Shown: positions 45,598 through 57,500 of the stretch, in pieces | Numbering within the stretch: the stretch's first letter is position 1 | Layout: every line of letters begins with the position of its first letter | Assembly: GCF_964355755.1 (NCBI RefSeq) | Contig: NC_092676.1 | Location: 27,634,288 to 27,698,287 of the forward strand | DNA: 64,000 bases | Direction: 5' to 3' | Source of the DNA: Antedon mediterranea | Taxonomy: Eukaryota > Echinodermata > Crinoidea > Comatulida > Antedonidae | Program-made: the position numbers and the translations under genes | Notes under the pieces: model-generated | What the model was told of the DNA's origin: nothing | The model's database searches: none | What the model saw: only the letters and a program-made list of their open reading frames with translations

Positions 45598-48470
45598 ATG
45601 GATAGCAGATTCGTTGTATTATATATATTTTGTTGCTACGTCAGGTGTACAGATGATATAGGGTAGGTATACTATCTATCAGTATGTGACAAAAAATTGT
45701 GATGTGCCCATATATGGACATGATGATGTCATATCACTACCATATTTGGGCATATCACTACCATATTTGGGCATATCACTACCATATTGGGGAACTTTTT
45801 TTGTCAAACTAGTTTGATAGTGTAGACAGAGATTTAGTCCTTTATTCGTTTCTTATTCTTCGACACGCACGAAGTGAGACAGACAGATCATAAAAGTGAT
45901 GCGTTCGATAGTGACGATACATGCGCGCGTACTTGTGAGTGATTCTTCCTGGCAGCTAATTCTTTACCATGTGGACCTTTTTTTAGAACTTTGTCCACTA
46001 AAGATCTGTCTACACTATCAAAATTCAAAAAATTAAATGTGGCCATATAATGGACATGATGTCATATCAATACCATATTAAGGCATATTACTACCACATA
46101 TTATTACACTTTTCCTGTCAAACTAGTTTGAAAGTGTAGACAGAGAGCTTAACGCACGTATAATCTATTATTCAATCTCTCATTTTTATATTATATAGGG
46201 TTGTTCAAACTATAAATTACGTAGGTCGGACGTTACCATCTAGTAACCAAACCATGCCTCAGTGTTCGAAAAAAAAGTCAACCTCATCATACATATTGTT
46301 GCCGTCACATGGCATGACCAGCAACATCACCCATCCAATAACTAAGACAAGATACTTCACTAAAGACTTCTCCAACAACGGTACTCGTACTTGCTATGGA
46401 CGTGTAGCATTCGTGAATAACCCACTCCATACGTTATCCGTATTGGAACCACTAGAACAGGACGGTTGCAAGAATAGAAAAAGAGCGACCGTTGTAGAAT
46501 CCTCCAAACAGAAGAGTTGTTTTGTGGCTGTAAATGGCGGTTTTTATGTCCCAGAAACCAATGAGTGCTTGGGAAATATTGTAAGTGATGGACGACTGGT
46601 CAAGATGACCCCTGGACTACGAAACGTACACTTTGGTATCAGACAAGATGGATCGCTTCTATTCGGGTAATTTTCCCGCTCTTTCATTTTGTTTGTCAGA
46701 AACATTCATTAACATGTTTTTGACACATGCGTGGGCGTGCGCGCTTTTATCCATATCATTGTTTGAATGCGCACACAACAATGTGTCATTGAAATATTAA
46801 TATAAAATATTGATAATGTTAATGTAAATTTGTAGGTATTTATCGACAGAAGAAATAGAAAATACAAGAAATCCTTTCGTGCAATTAATTAGCGGAATTG
46901 GCTGGCTATTGAGGAATGGGACCGTGTACTTAGAAGAAAGCAAGAGAATAGAATGCGATTCAGAATGGTCGGGTGAGTTGAGGCCAACTCTCAGCAGACA
47001 ACGTTGTACGACGAGGGCCGACAACGAGTCGGCTCGTCGGAAGAAAAGTAAACGTGTTTAAAGTTCTTCCGACGACCTAATACCTACGCCCGAGGTATCT
47101 CAAGACGACTCGTCTCGTCGGGATTCAGTACCGACGAGTCAAGACGTTTCATCAAGCCTCGTTGTACGACGCTGTTTAAGTCGGCCTTTAGAAGTAACAA
47201 AACCATTGACACAAAGTTTCTACGTACTTCTGCAATATCAAAACTTATTTTACTAATAAGCTTGTTTTGTTTCAGCAAAAGAAATTTTTGGGTCAAAATC
47301 TGGACGAACAGTTATAGGCAGTGATGTGGATGGGAGGGTTGTGATCGTACAAGTTGACGGAAAGACACACGTATCTGGGTAATTCATCACCATACTCATC
47401 GTAATTAAAAGGTTTATCGCAAATAGCGTGCGCAACGCATAATGAGGAGGATTTGGAAGCAAGCGTCACGACGCGTACGTACATTGTTGTTTGTACGTAC
47501 GCGTCGTGACGGTTACTCCCAAACCCTTCCCAACATGCATTGTGCGTTGAATTTCTTGCGAAATCAAGCTATTTGCGATAAACCATCATATCATTATAAT
47601 TATCCGTAGCTAGGCCTATCGTCCCGCCTTCCTTTCTAACCTCAGGCCAAAAACTAAGCCAATACATTTAATTATTAACAGGGTGACGCTAAAGGAAATG
47701 GCAAACTTCCTAATAGAACTTGGATTGGTGAATGCTATTAATATAGATGGAGGGGGATCGTCAACGTGCGTCATCAACGGAACAGTCGTAAACAATCCGC
47801 CAGATAAATGGTTTATATAAAGCTTGGTTCCCACTAAAGACGTAGACGCAACGCAAGCGAGTTGACCAATGACAAGCGACTGTTCAAATAATCCATCGAT
47901 GTTGTGATTGATCAAATCACTATACGTTGCGTTACGTCTTTGCGTAGCACCTCTGGTGGGAACCAAGCCTAATCCTATAATTATAAGATAAACATTAGGG
48001 CCTAAAGTTTGGTTCCCACTAGGACGCAACGCAAATACGTAGACGCAACGCAAACACGTTGACCAATAGCTAACTGTCTATATTGCTAACTGTCTATAAC
48101 TTCGCTTGTCATTGGTTAAAAACGCTTGCGTTGCGTTTACGTCCTTGCGTTACGTTCTAGTGGGAACCAAGCATTACCATCAAACAATCAATTTTATGAT
48201 AGAGCCCCTCCTTTCGGAATAAACCATATTTAGAGGACACGACCTTTAAATAAGGGACACTTTGTTGGGTCCCGAAGGTGTCCTCTTATTAGAGGTTCTA
48301 CTGTATTTCTCATTTTCAGTTCCGATCAGCAATATAACTGCATCCGTCCAGTATCAACGATCATCTGTGCGCATGCTCCACGATCTCTTCCATCTCAATG
48401 CAGCCATGATAGTGACCACTATATACGAGATGTACGCCATTGCCAGGGCAACAATGTATGGAAGCCATGA
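45598..48470 (+). CDS. NAGPA-like: NAGPA-like N-acetylglucosamine-1-phosphodiester alpha-N-acetylglucosaminidase, catalytic domain only
   Basis: NAGPA ('uncovering enzyme') removes GlcNAc from mannose-6-phosphate tags in the trans-Golgi. Exons: 45598-45662 (signal peptide SRFVVLYIFCCYVRC), 46199-46666, 46836-46972, 47276-47378, 47682-47810 and 48320-48470 (TGA). Phases agree; 350 residues. Motifs shared with human NAGPA: NPLHTLSVLEP, FVAVNGGFY, CLGNIVSDGR, VHFGIRQDGSL, ENTRNPFVQLISG and NAININ-like NIDGGGSS, plus CIRPVSTIIC. Human NAGPA (515 aa) continues with EGF-type repeats, a TM helix and sorting tail. Here the frame stops soon after the catalytic domain, so the product may be secreted. 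Possible further splicing (GT at 48481) would lie in the 3'UTR. Two MITEs sit in intron 5. Confidence 0.88.
45665..45836. mobile_element. CArG-bearing MITE, copy 11
   Basis: Begins 3 bp after the NAGPA-like exon 1 border, overlapping the donor region. One CCATATATGG and two CCATATTTGG, then GTTTGATAGTGTAGACAGAG. Confidence 0.75.
46001..46150. mobile_element. CArG-family MITE, copy 12 (boxes decayed)
   Basis: AAGATCTGTCTACACTATCA ... GTTTGAAAGTGTAGACAGAG in the same intron as copy 11; its CArG-like sites all carry changes. Confidence 0.7.
46980..47190. mobile_element. GC-richer inverted-repeat element
   Basis: AGGCCAACTCTCAGC and CGTTGTACGACGAGG on the left mirror CCTCGTTGTACGACG and GTCGGCCT on the right. 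The interior is rich in GACGAGTC motifs. It begins just after the NAGPA-like exon 3 donor. Confidence 0.5.
47411..47584. mobile_element. 174-bp hairpin MITE with a 20-bp perfect central stem
   Basis: Ends GGTTTATCGCAAATAG and CTATTTGCGATAAACC. The centre has CGTCACGACGCGTACGTACA, 8 nt, then its exact complement (47464-47511), rich in CpG. Confidence 0.8.
47819..47969. mobile_element. GGTTCCCACTAG-family MITE, NAGPA-like intron 5, copy A
   Basis: AAGCTTGGTTCCCACTAAAG ... CTGGTGGGAACCAAGCC. It starts only 8 bp after the exon 5 donor. Confidence 0.75.
48007..48173. mobile_element. GGTTCCCACTAG-family MITE, NAGPA-like intron 5, copy B
   Basis: GTTTGGTTCCCACTAGGACG ... TCTAGTGGGAACCAAGC. Shares the AACTGTCTATAACTTCGCTT segment with the copies at 24.3 and 37.8 kb, hence the same subfamily. 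Confidence 0.75.
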
Positions 48471-48510
48471 TAATACAAATGGTAAGAATGCTAAGAAACG
48501 GTTTTTAAAA

Positions 48511-48652
48511 CTTGGTTCTCACTAGAACGCAACGCAAAGACGTATCTACCAGTCACAAGAGGCAGCTCCGATGGTTGATCGCATCGATTGGTTATAATTA
48601 CTTGCTGTTCGTGTAGTTACGCCATTGCGCTGCGTCGAACTGAAAAACCAAA
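48511..48652. mobile_element. GGTTCCCACTAG-family MITE, degenerate
   Basis: CTTGGTTCTCACTAGAACGC ... GAACTGAAAAACCAAACT, downstream of the NAGPA-like stop. Confidence 0.55.
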
Positions 48653-49072
48653 CTGTAATTATAATTTATCACGTTATAATATACATTTAAATATAATTTA
48701 ATGTATTGTTCTTATAGATACATGTCTACCAGCAGCTGATTGCAATCTACAATATATTACGCTGTTACAATAATACTGATACATGTGTCGCACATATGAT
48801 GACGCTGTATCATAGGAGTTGTCTGATACTGTATAACAAACAATGACTCGATAAGCTTTGATATAAAAAGGTTATGTGACACCATAAATACATCTGGTAC
48901 AAAACATATATACGTGGTACACCAGAATAAATAAAATGTCAAGCTATCTAGAATAACGATTCATAAAATGTATTAATAAAATATAATGTAATATTATTAT
49001 TGTAATAAATTGTTTAAAAGGAAAAATTGATTATAATTATGTGAAAACTGTTTTTACATACGAGTTCCTAGT

Positions 49073-49113
49073 GGTGGTCAATATAGTTCTTATTTTAAGC
49101 AATATTGACCACC
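49073..49113. repeat. Inverted repeat (hairpin) touching the micropeptide stop codon
   Basis: GGTGGTCAATAT and ATATTGACCACC, 12-bp perfect arms around a 17-nt loop. On the minus strand the stem starts at the last base of the TAG. Confidence 0.75.
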
Positions 49114-49217
49114 TATTTCTGTGTCATCTCTCCAACCAAGCTCACAATAGACACAATAATGCAGCCGGCCATTAACACCGTAAAGACAAATGGCTGGGGC
49201 ACAGGAAGGGTCGCCAT
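49113..49217 (-). CDS. Possible 34-residue membrane micropeptide
   Basis: Short ORF with start context CTGCCTATGG. It encodes MATLPVPQPF, then one hydrophobic helix (VFTVLMAGCIIVSIVSLV) and a short GEMTQK tail. Base composition rises to about half GC inside the ORF, unlike the AT-rich surroundings. The layout resembles small single-helix ER or mitochondrial peptides, but no family was recognised. It could also be the last exon of an unseen gene. No splice or polyA evidence. Confidence 0.35.
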   Translation of the reverse strand: MATLPVPQPFVFTVLMAGCIIVSIVSLVGEMTQK

Positions 49218-49609
49218 AGGCAGCAATCGATAAGATATAGTAAACATCGATATACAATATTCAACATCAATAAAATTCCGTATAATTGCGTTAAACGCGA
49301 TTCTAAACCGTAACAAAAAATAAGCTTTACTGTACAATATGTACAGAATAAATTATGCATAATATAAACACATTTAAATCCATAACATTATAGGACAAAG
49401 GCGAAACGCCAAGCTCATCGATTGTTTCCAGGGTTTCATTGCTAGAAATGAACATCAAATTATAATTATCTTGAAACTTATAATGTGATTCATTCATTCA
49501 TTCATTCATTTTACTTACACAAAGCAAAATTCAAAGTATGTTGGCAAAAATGAATCAAATTAATAGTCAATGCCTTGTATCTGGAGAAACTCAAATAAGC
49601 ACAGAGAGC

Positions 49610-49770
49610 TTTAAGACAGGTTTCGCCATGATGATGATGTGACCATATGCATGGACATGATGATGTCATATTACTACCATATTTGGGCATATCACTACCA
49701 TATTTGGGCATATCACTACCATATATTTGAGCATCACACTATATTTTGTCAAACTAGTTTGATAGTGCAG
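49610..49770. mobile_element. CArG-bearing MITE, copy 13
   Basis: Right end GTTTGATAGTGCAGAGCTTT; two CCATATTTGG boxes and a third broken one. Between the NAGPA-like and ENPP genes. Confidence 0.7.
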
Positions 49771-50274
49771 AGCTTTAGGCCCTGCTGTAGATCCCATCTC
49801 ATAAGAACATATGGAAAAGTAAGCCCGGGTAAAGTGGTCGCAATATCCAACACGATTGAAAACATTACAATAGATTATTAGAGTATGACTATGATCCAAT
49901 AGAATAATTAGAATGCAGTTATCATGAATTCTAGGGGCCGTACTCCCCGCCCCCTCTGCCAAAGCCTATTGTGGATTTAAACAAAAACCATCACTGTATG
50001 ATTTATCATGCCGTCTGTTTTTAGATAAAGAAAGATACGGTTCCGTATTCATACTTCTAAAAACTAAAGGTACCGTACCTTTAGTTTTTTTAGAAGTATA
50101 CGGTACCGTATCTTTAGCCATAACGTTGTTTTTTAGACAACCTTTGCCGCGTCGGCTATTATAGAACCGAGCAATTAAACTAGACCTACAATATTATATT
50201 GAAAGGCTCGGTAATCGTTAGTGCGGCACTGGCAATATTGGTATATCAGTACAGTATAATAGGATAGTCTGATT

Positions 50275-53200
50275 GTGCTTTCTCAACGATACCACCATTT
50301 CAGCTATTTCTTGCGTGAGTTTCGTACATTTTTGCTACCTATGTTTCAGCTGTTTTGTGGGTTGGTATTCTGCCTGGTATGTTTACCTTGTTGCACCATT
50401 GGTTCTGCTTCAGCAGATAGTAGTCGGGTCCTGTTGGTTTCTTTGGATGGGTTCCGAGCAGACTATTTAGACAAGGCGGATTTACCAAACTTTCGTCTGC
50501 TAAAATCTGACGGTGTACGAGCTAAATATACCATCAATGCTTTCATTACAAAAACACTGTCTAACCACTACACTATAGTAACTGGACTGTATCAGGAGAG
50601 TCACGGGATAGTAGGCAACAACATGTACGATCCGGTATGGGATGAACACTTCAATCTTGGACACCCAAGTTATTTAGATCAGAAATGGTGGAATAGCGGC
50701 GAACCAATCTGGATCACTAATCAAAACAACTTTGGAAAAAGCGCGGTAATAAACTGGCCAGGTTCTTTTATCAACATACGTAATGAATACCCTACCTACT
50801 ATCTACCAACGTACGATGAATCGATACCGTTACGTAAACGAATAGACTGGATTGTTAAACATTTCCAAGACGATGACGTCAATCTGGGGATATTATACCA
50901 TCATGAACCGGATCCAACTGGACATAAGTTTGGTCCAAATTCTCCAGAATTAATCGAATGTCTAAAGAGCCTTGATGACGACATAGGTTACTTGGTAGAC
51001 CAGATGAAGAGGACTGGTTTGTATGACACAACCAATATCATTATCACGTCTGATCACGGGATGGCAGACGTTTCCATAGAACAAATAATTGAACTGGATA
51101 AACTCATAGATTCAAGTCTATATAATGCTGACAACAATAATCCTATAATTGGTATTTGGCCAAAAGACGGTAAGTATTCGTTGAAAATTTGGTTGATTTT
51201 ATGGAGCATTGGTCCAGACATACTCGTTTTTTCCTGGTTTATTTAACAATAGCACTTTATTTCTTTTTACAATTGTGATAAACCGTGCATAGAGACTATT
51301 GTTTGCGCTATACAAATTTAAAACCATTAAATTTACAATCGGAGTGACACTACACATTTTGTTGATTTTATTATTTAATTACAAAACTAATAATTAGGAA
51401 TGAGGGTACATTTATTGTGTAACTATCATTATAGTTGTTATAAAATTTAATGTGACTGAATAAACAATGTGACCGTCTGTAAAAGCTAAGCTTTTAATTT
51501 AACACGGTAATAATAATAATGATATCTCTTTTTTGACTCCATAATGAGCGAGTCATATGGCCGAGCGGTTAAGGCAGGGGCGCCGTTTATCGTACCTAAA
51601 GAGCCAACAACAACATCGGCAAGGGTTCGAGGCCGACTCGCTCCTAGTTCTGGTGGTGGAACAAGTCTTCTCGGATAAGGACTATAAACCGTAGGTCCAG
51701 TGTACACAGTTATAACCTGTGTGTACTTTAAAGAACCCAGTTCATTATTCGAAAAAGAGTAGGGGGTTACCCCGGTGAACTGGTTCACACAATAGCCTCT
51801 GTATCAGGGGGATTACCACCTATCTGATAGGACAGTGATTAATTCACTATTGGTAATCCTTGGCCACAGTGCCTAAAGACATAAAATAAAATAAAATAAA
51901 AAAAATAAATAATGGAGTCGAAACATCCATCTTTTTAGGGCGTTATTTTTTTAATTTTTAATTAACTAATTAGTATAATTATTATAGAATAATTTTAATT
52001 ATAGCAAATGTGAAATAAAACCGTATAAATTAATTAATTAAACCATTTAACAATTCTGAATGTTATGCCTGATGTGTTTTCTACTATTTTTGCCTTATAA
52101 GTGTTTTATATTTCTTGTATGCCCTGCACATGCTTGGTTCCCCAAGCTGTGACCTAAGATGTTTGTTACATTCTTGTTCTTGTGTTTTTTTTTATTTGAA
52201 ATAAACGATTACATATTGATTTTATTCAATTTAGAAGATGAAGATAAGATATACAATATATTAAAGAGTGCTAGTGATCACATGCACGTGTATAAAAAGG
52301 ATGAAATCCCGTCAGATTTCCATTATCAAGCAAACAGACGAATTGCTCCCATTTTGCTCGTTGCTAAGGAAGGCTGGATGATCTACCAGAACTTTACAGC
52401 TGTGTTTCCAACGTTAGAACATAGAAAAGGTAAGCAATTGAATGTAAGCATGGATCTAAGTTTAGTTCCCCGCAAATGTAGGCAAATGTAGGCAGGTATT
52501 GAATTGAACACACATCAATTATAGTAATTTCCATTAATGTAGGCCTACTACAATAATACTCAGCAGCACATAACACCATCATAGCATACGGGTACCGCTA
52601 CGGTACGGTATATTTTCGCGCGAATTAATCCGAGGGATAAAATAAACCAGGCAATCTAACAACCAGGTGCTGAGCTCCGGCGATCGGGCCGGCGATCAAA
52701 TAGTGATTGCAAAAAGAGCCTTAAAGCTTGGTTCCCACTAGAGACGCAACACAAGGACGTAACGCAACGTGAGTGAGTTGACCAATCACAAGCGATGGAT
52801 TATTCGAACTTTCGCTTGTCATTGGTCAACACGCTTGCGTTGCGTTTACGTCCTTGCGTCCGCGCACCACGGAGAATATGTACATAGTACAGTACTGTTG
52901 GTAGTGTCGCAGCTAGACATAAGATCAAAGGACTGTTACGAGTTCCTATCTTGGCAATGTGAGCTCAGTGTCCTGTTAATAGATTGAGGAACATGGAGGT
53001 TTACTTGATTGAACCAACTTTGCTGCCGGATGTTTCATACACGCGAGGTATTTAATACGACTCGTTTTGCTGTTAGCTGTTAAATCCTCTTTTCTTTGAC
53101 AAAGGGCAATTGTTACAAAGTAGTACTATGCAGATTTCGTTCAAGTTATTTCAATTTATATGGTAATACCTGAAATAAAAGACCTAAAATATTCTAATCT

Positions 53201-54134
53201 GCTACACAATGTAGAGAGCAAATAACGTTCTTCACAATTGTGTTTGGTGGGTTAACGGACTACATTTTGTATGATTCAAAAGACACAATAAAAGAATTTT
53301 TATTTTAGACATCAGAACGTATTACATGTACTATTTTTATTATTTATTATTAATTAGAAAATACCTTCCTTTGCTCGAAAAACCTCCATGGAAAACATAA
53401 TCCCTCGAGAAAAAAATCTATCGTCGGAGGAGGAGGATCTCAAATAATATATTACACGTACCTCCAATTAGGCAAAAATGTGTGTGCGTTTTGTTTGATA
53501 TTAATGTGATACACTCGAGTGTGCTCTCGAGACTTTTAACCTCAAATTTTGAAGTTATGTTATTTTATTTTGTTACAATATGCCTATAAGAACGTTTGTA
53601 GGCCTATAACAACATACAGTAATCACATTACTAAGTTATATTATAACATAATAATGTTTTAGTCCCGACGAAAGAATAGTGTATTCCGAAAGGTTGGCGC
53701 TTTCATTGAGATCTAACCACTGATTTTTTCAGTTATTTGCCTTTAGATTAAAAATCGTTTGTTTTATTTCAGATTTTAACGTAGGGGAGCACGGTTTCGA
53801 CAATAGACTCGAAGTAATGCATCCGATGTTTATAGCGCATGGTCCTGTTTTCAATCAGTACCAACCGGACGCGGATCCATTCCACACTGTTGACATCTAT
53901 CCACTTATATGTTACATATTGGGAATACCAGAATCTCCAAATAACGGATCCCTTAGCCGTGTTTCTCATATATTAAAGCCAAATATGGGTTTATGGTGGA
54001 TTACAAATACAGTTTTTAGTGCAATATCAACAGAATTGTTATTGCTGACATTAAACATTCCAATTCTTTTTCTTTTTTGGAAAATGAATGTGTTTCAAAT
54101 TAGAAATGTATTTAATAAATTAGTATTAAAATAA
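50275..54134 (+). CDS. ENPP5-like: ENPP4/5-like ectonucleotide pyrophosphatase/phosphodiesterase, paralogue A
   Basis: Type I membrane ectoenzyme hydrolysing phosphodiester or pyrophosphate bonds, two Zn ions. Exons 50275-51169, 52235-52429 and 53773-54134; phases agree; 483 residues. The second Met (50341) gives a cleaner signal peptide (FQLFCGLVFCLVCLPCC) and 461 residues, so it is a likely start. Metal ligands visible: VSLDGFRADYL, HEPDPTGHKFGP, TSDHGM and IAHGP. The nucleophile Thr94 is kept, but the usual TKTFPNHY reads TKTLSNHY (Pro to Ser). The C-terminus ends in one hydrophobic helix (ELLLLTLNIPILFLFW) and a short basic tail. The TAA stop lies in AATAAA (54130-54135). Intron 1 holds a SINE, intron 2 a MITE and a Penelope-like fragment. 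Confidence 0.93.
51548..51860 (+). mobile_element. tRNA-derived SINE, copy 4 (plus orientation, near complete)
   Basis: Head: ATGGCCGAGCGGTTAAGGCA ... GGGTTCGAGGCC (A and B boxes of Leu/Ser tRNA type). The body has TCTTCTCGGATAAGGACTAT and GGGGGTTACCCCGGTG, ending in an AAAATAAAATAAAAT tail near 51900. It lies in intron 1 of ENPP paralogue A. Confidence 0.8.
52724..52868. mobile_element. GGTTCCCACTAG-family MITE, right end lost
   Basis: AAGCTTGGTTCCCACTAGAG start and a good body, but the end diverges after TTTACGTCCTTGCGTC. ENPP-A intron 2. Confidence 0.65.
53655..53765 (+). mobile_element. Penelope-like/retrozyme-type fragment
   Basis: GACGAAAGAATAGTGTATTC, CCGAAAGGTTGG and CATTGAGATCTAACCACTGA parallel the 12.6-kb fragment. 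It runs to within about 10 bp of the acceptor of the last ENPP-A exon, possibly supplying its pyrimidine tract. Confidence 0.4.
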
Positions 54135-54557
54135 ACACAATGTTTCATTTTTGATAATTTCTGTAAAAAGAAATGTGTGCGCGCGCGCGAGCAATACGTT
54201 TGATATTATGTGACACGCAAGGACAAGATACTTTTGTCTATGAAACATTAGGCAGACTTTTACCCTCAAGTTTCGAAATTTATGCGAATTCATTTGTTAA
54301 AATAGGCCTACAAGAACATTCTGGTGGTGGTGACCTTTTAGCTGATGGCATTACGCCCTCTATATCGTTGCACAAAGTGTAGAGTACTGCCAAACAAACT
54401 GAAAATTAGAATCCCGCCCTCTTTCGGCTGGTCGCGTGTCATTGTTGTTGTGTTATGTTATGATGAAATGGTTTGGGGATTTTATTTTTCGGACTGATAT
54501 CTAGGCCTATCTCCATTTAGTTTATTAACAGTAGTTATTTTATATAGGTATTTTACG

Positions 54558-57500
54558 GTGACTATCAGTATGTTTTACAGTATTTGGCTTAGCCGAATTG
54601 TTTCGATTAGTGCTTGTTTTCTAGGCCTGGCAAAGTTCGTTATATCTGTGCCCACGACACAGGCTGAAAATCGAGTTCTTTTGATATCTCTGGATGGGTT
54701 CCGTGCGGACTATTTAGACAAGACAGATTTGCCTAACTTTCAAAGACTAATATCGGACGGTGTGAGGGCTAAGTTTACTTTCGATGCGTTTATTACTAAA
54801 ACATTTCCCAATCATTACACGATTGTTACTGGACTGTATGAAGAAAGCCATGGGATTGTAGGAAATAAAATGTACGATCCGGTATGGAATGAGCACTTTC
54901 AACTAGGAAAACCAAGTTCTTTAGAACCGAAATGGTGGAATAACGGCGAACCAGTCTGGATCACCAACCAAAATAGTTTAGGACAAAGCGCAGTTATTAA
55001 TTGGCCGGCTTCGGATGTTAAAATACGTGATCAATTTCCAACATATTATTTGCCAAAATATAACGATTCGATACCGTTTAATGACCGCGTAGATTGGGTC
55101 TTACGCCACTTTGTTGAGGATGATGTAAATCTTGGTATTCTTTACTTTCATGAGCCTGACCGTACCGGTCATATGTACGGACCGAACTCTCCAGAAATGA
55201 TACAAATGTTGCAGATTCTCGATAAAAATATTGGTTACCTTATCGATGAAATGGAGATTAACAACTTGTACGACACTATGAACATCATTATTACGTCAGA
55301 TCATGGAATGGCGGACGTGTCGGTTGAACGAGTAATTGAGCTGGACAAGTTTGTCAACTCTAGTTTGTATGAATATGACAATAACACTCCGGTAATAGGA
55401 ATATGGCCTAACAAAGGTAAATTTTAGTGCAGCAGGAATTTTCACAAGACGAAATGGGTGGTGCCATCAAAAGATATCACCCTACCCATCTCTTTCCAGT
55501 ACAACAGGGAAACCCTAAACATTAGTAGTAAAAATAAATATTAAAAAGTAGTTTATTTTAGTTAACAAAGGGGTGGGTGAGAGGGGAGGAGCGGGTGGTG
55601 GAGGTGCGCCTCTATATAGACACTACTATACTGGATGTGCCCCTGAACAGCATATATTTATGCTACAATGCCATTCATTAAAAGCCATTTTTTAAATTTA
55701 AATGATTGAAACCCAATAGACCGTCTATGGAATCCTATTCTTTACTGGTACTATCAGTAAACCTGCTTATAATCCTAGCTTCTAAACCACACAGCACGAT
55801 GCTTAAACATTATTTTCATTTTAGAATATTATCAGCTCATGATACTGACGGCCATATACCACCAGTATAGTTATGTTGATATATTAATTACACGGCTCTA
55901 TGACATAGCTGAATTACTGTATTGCAGTTAAAATATATTATCTTGTTTTTTAATGTGTAGAAGAAGACGACAACGTAATATACAATGCTTTGAAGAATGT
56001 AAGTGAACACATGAATGTGTACAGAAAAGATGAAATTCCACAAGTATTTCATTACCATGACAACAGAAGAATCGCACCAATCCTACTTGTTGCCAAAGAA
56101 GGATGGAGCATTTTTCAAAATTTAACTGAAACGTTCCCCAATTGGAATGACACAAAACGTAAGTTGGAACCTCAGTTACATTTGTTGTACTAAACAAGTA
56201 ACACATTTGCCTTGCACAGTAAGGCTATGTTTACACCGATAGAGTGGAAAAATTGGGTTTCATGTTAATGTATTGTCCCCCTGAAAAATTTATAATTAGA
56301 ATACATTTTTTTGTTGTATATGCCATTTGAATGTCACATAATAGATGAAAAAAAAAATTATTTACCTAAAAAAACTAATTTAAAGCAAAAAATATTCAAA
56401 TTGGCTGCCAGCCAATGAATTTATTTTGTCATTTGATTGTCAAGTTTTCTACGGAAGTGATTGACTTTATTAAAACTACAAATTGGCCTATCAAAGTCTG
56501 ATTTATTTAATTAATCTTTTAATCTTAATTTTTCATGTTTTTGGGGAACGATACATCTTTAAAGAATAAGCATAATACTAACACACACTGCATTCCGTAC
56601 AGATGTTATCCGGTGCACGGATTCTGAGCGATGAATCTGAGAACCATTTATTAAAAATATTTTTTACAGATTTTTCCCTCAAACAACATTTTTGTTTCCG
56701 TGAAATATCATGATTACTGTGTGTCATAAATGAAACTGAAACTACAATTAAAGCTATTGATTCTCCTGTCAAAAGTCAATTTTAACAATCAAAATTTAAA
56801 TGAACTTCAACACCATTGGAACTTAATATTTAAATTATTAATCATAATTTAGAATGTTTAATTATAATGAAACACACATGATAGGGTTAAGAGATGTATT
56901 ATGATTTTGGCTCAATATTTTTCTTTCTTTTGAGTCGCATATTTTGCTCTTGTTTATATTAACTAGACTTCAAAGGAGCACATGGATATGACAACAGGCT
57001 AGAGGTGATGCATCCCGTCTTCGTAGCTCACGGCCCTCTCTTCAATCGCAACCAGTCGCAAGCTGCTCCATTCTATAACGTCGACATCTACCCACTTATG
57101 TGCTACATGCTGGGCATACAACCATCCCCTAACAATGGATCTTTTGCCCGGATATCCCATATTTTGAATCTGAATCCCACAGAGTTTCCGACAGAAAATA
57201 GTACAGATGTGTTTGAACCGTCAATGCCCGTAGTGGTACCGACATCTGGCGGCCAAGACGGCACTCCACTCTCTATATCTGCTATTGTTGGTGTGTACAT
57301 GTCATTTCTTTTCACTTTGTTTTTTTCTAAATACCAATTTTAGCTCCATTTTTTTTCTCCAAAATGTTATAACAAAGCACCCATTCCAGTAATATTCAGA
57401 GTAATGTACTACAGTCAACTCTCCTAAACTCCTGTAAATTCTCCCAAAATCAGACTTTTCTTGAGGTCCAAAATTAATTTCTAACATTAGAAACACATTC

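Noticed and set aside
48262-48525. 87-codon frame
   Set aside because: Overlaps NAGPA-like exon 6 in another frame; the exon frame continues conserved CIRPVSTIIC.
51551-51640. Functional tRNA-Leu/Ser gene
   Set aside because: A and B boxes are present but the acceptor stem does not pair and the same head heads three other SINE copies.
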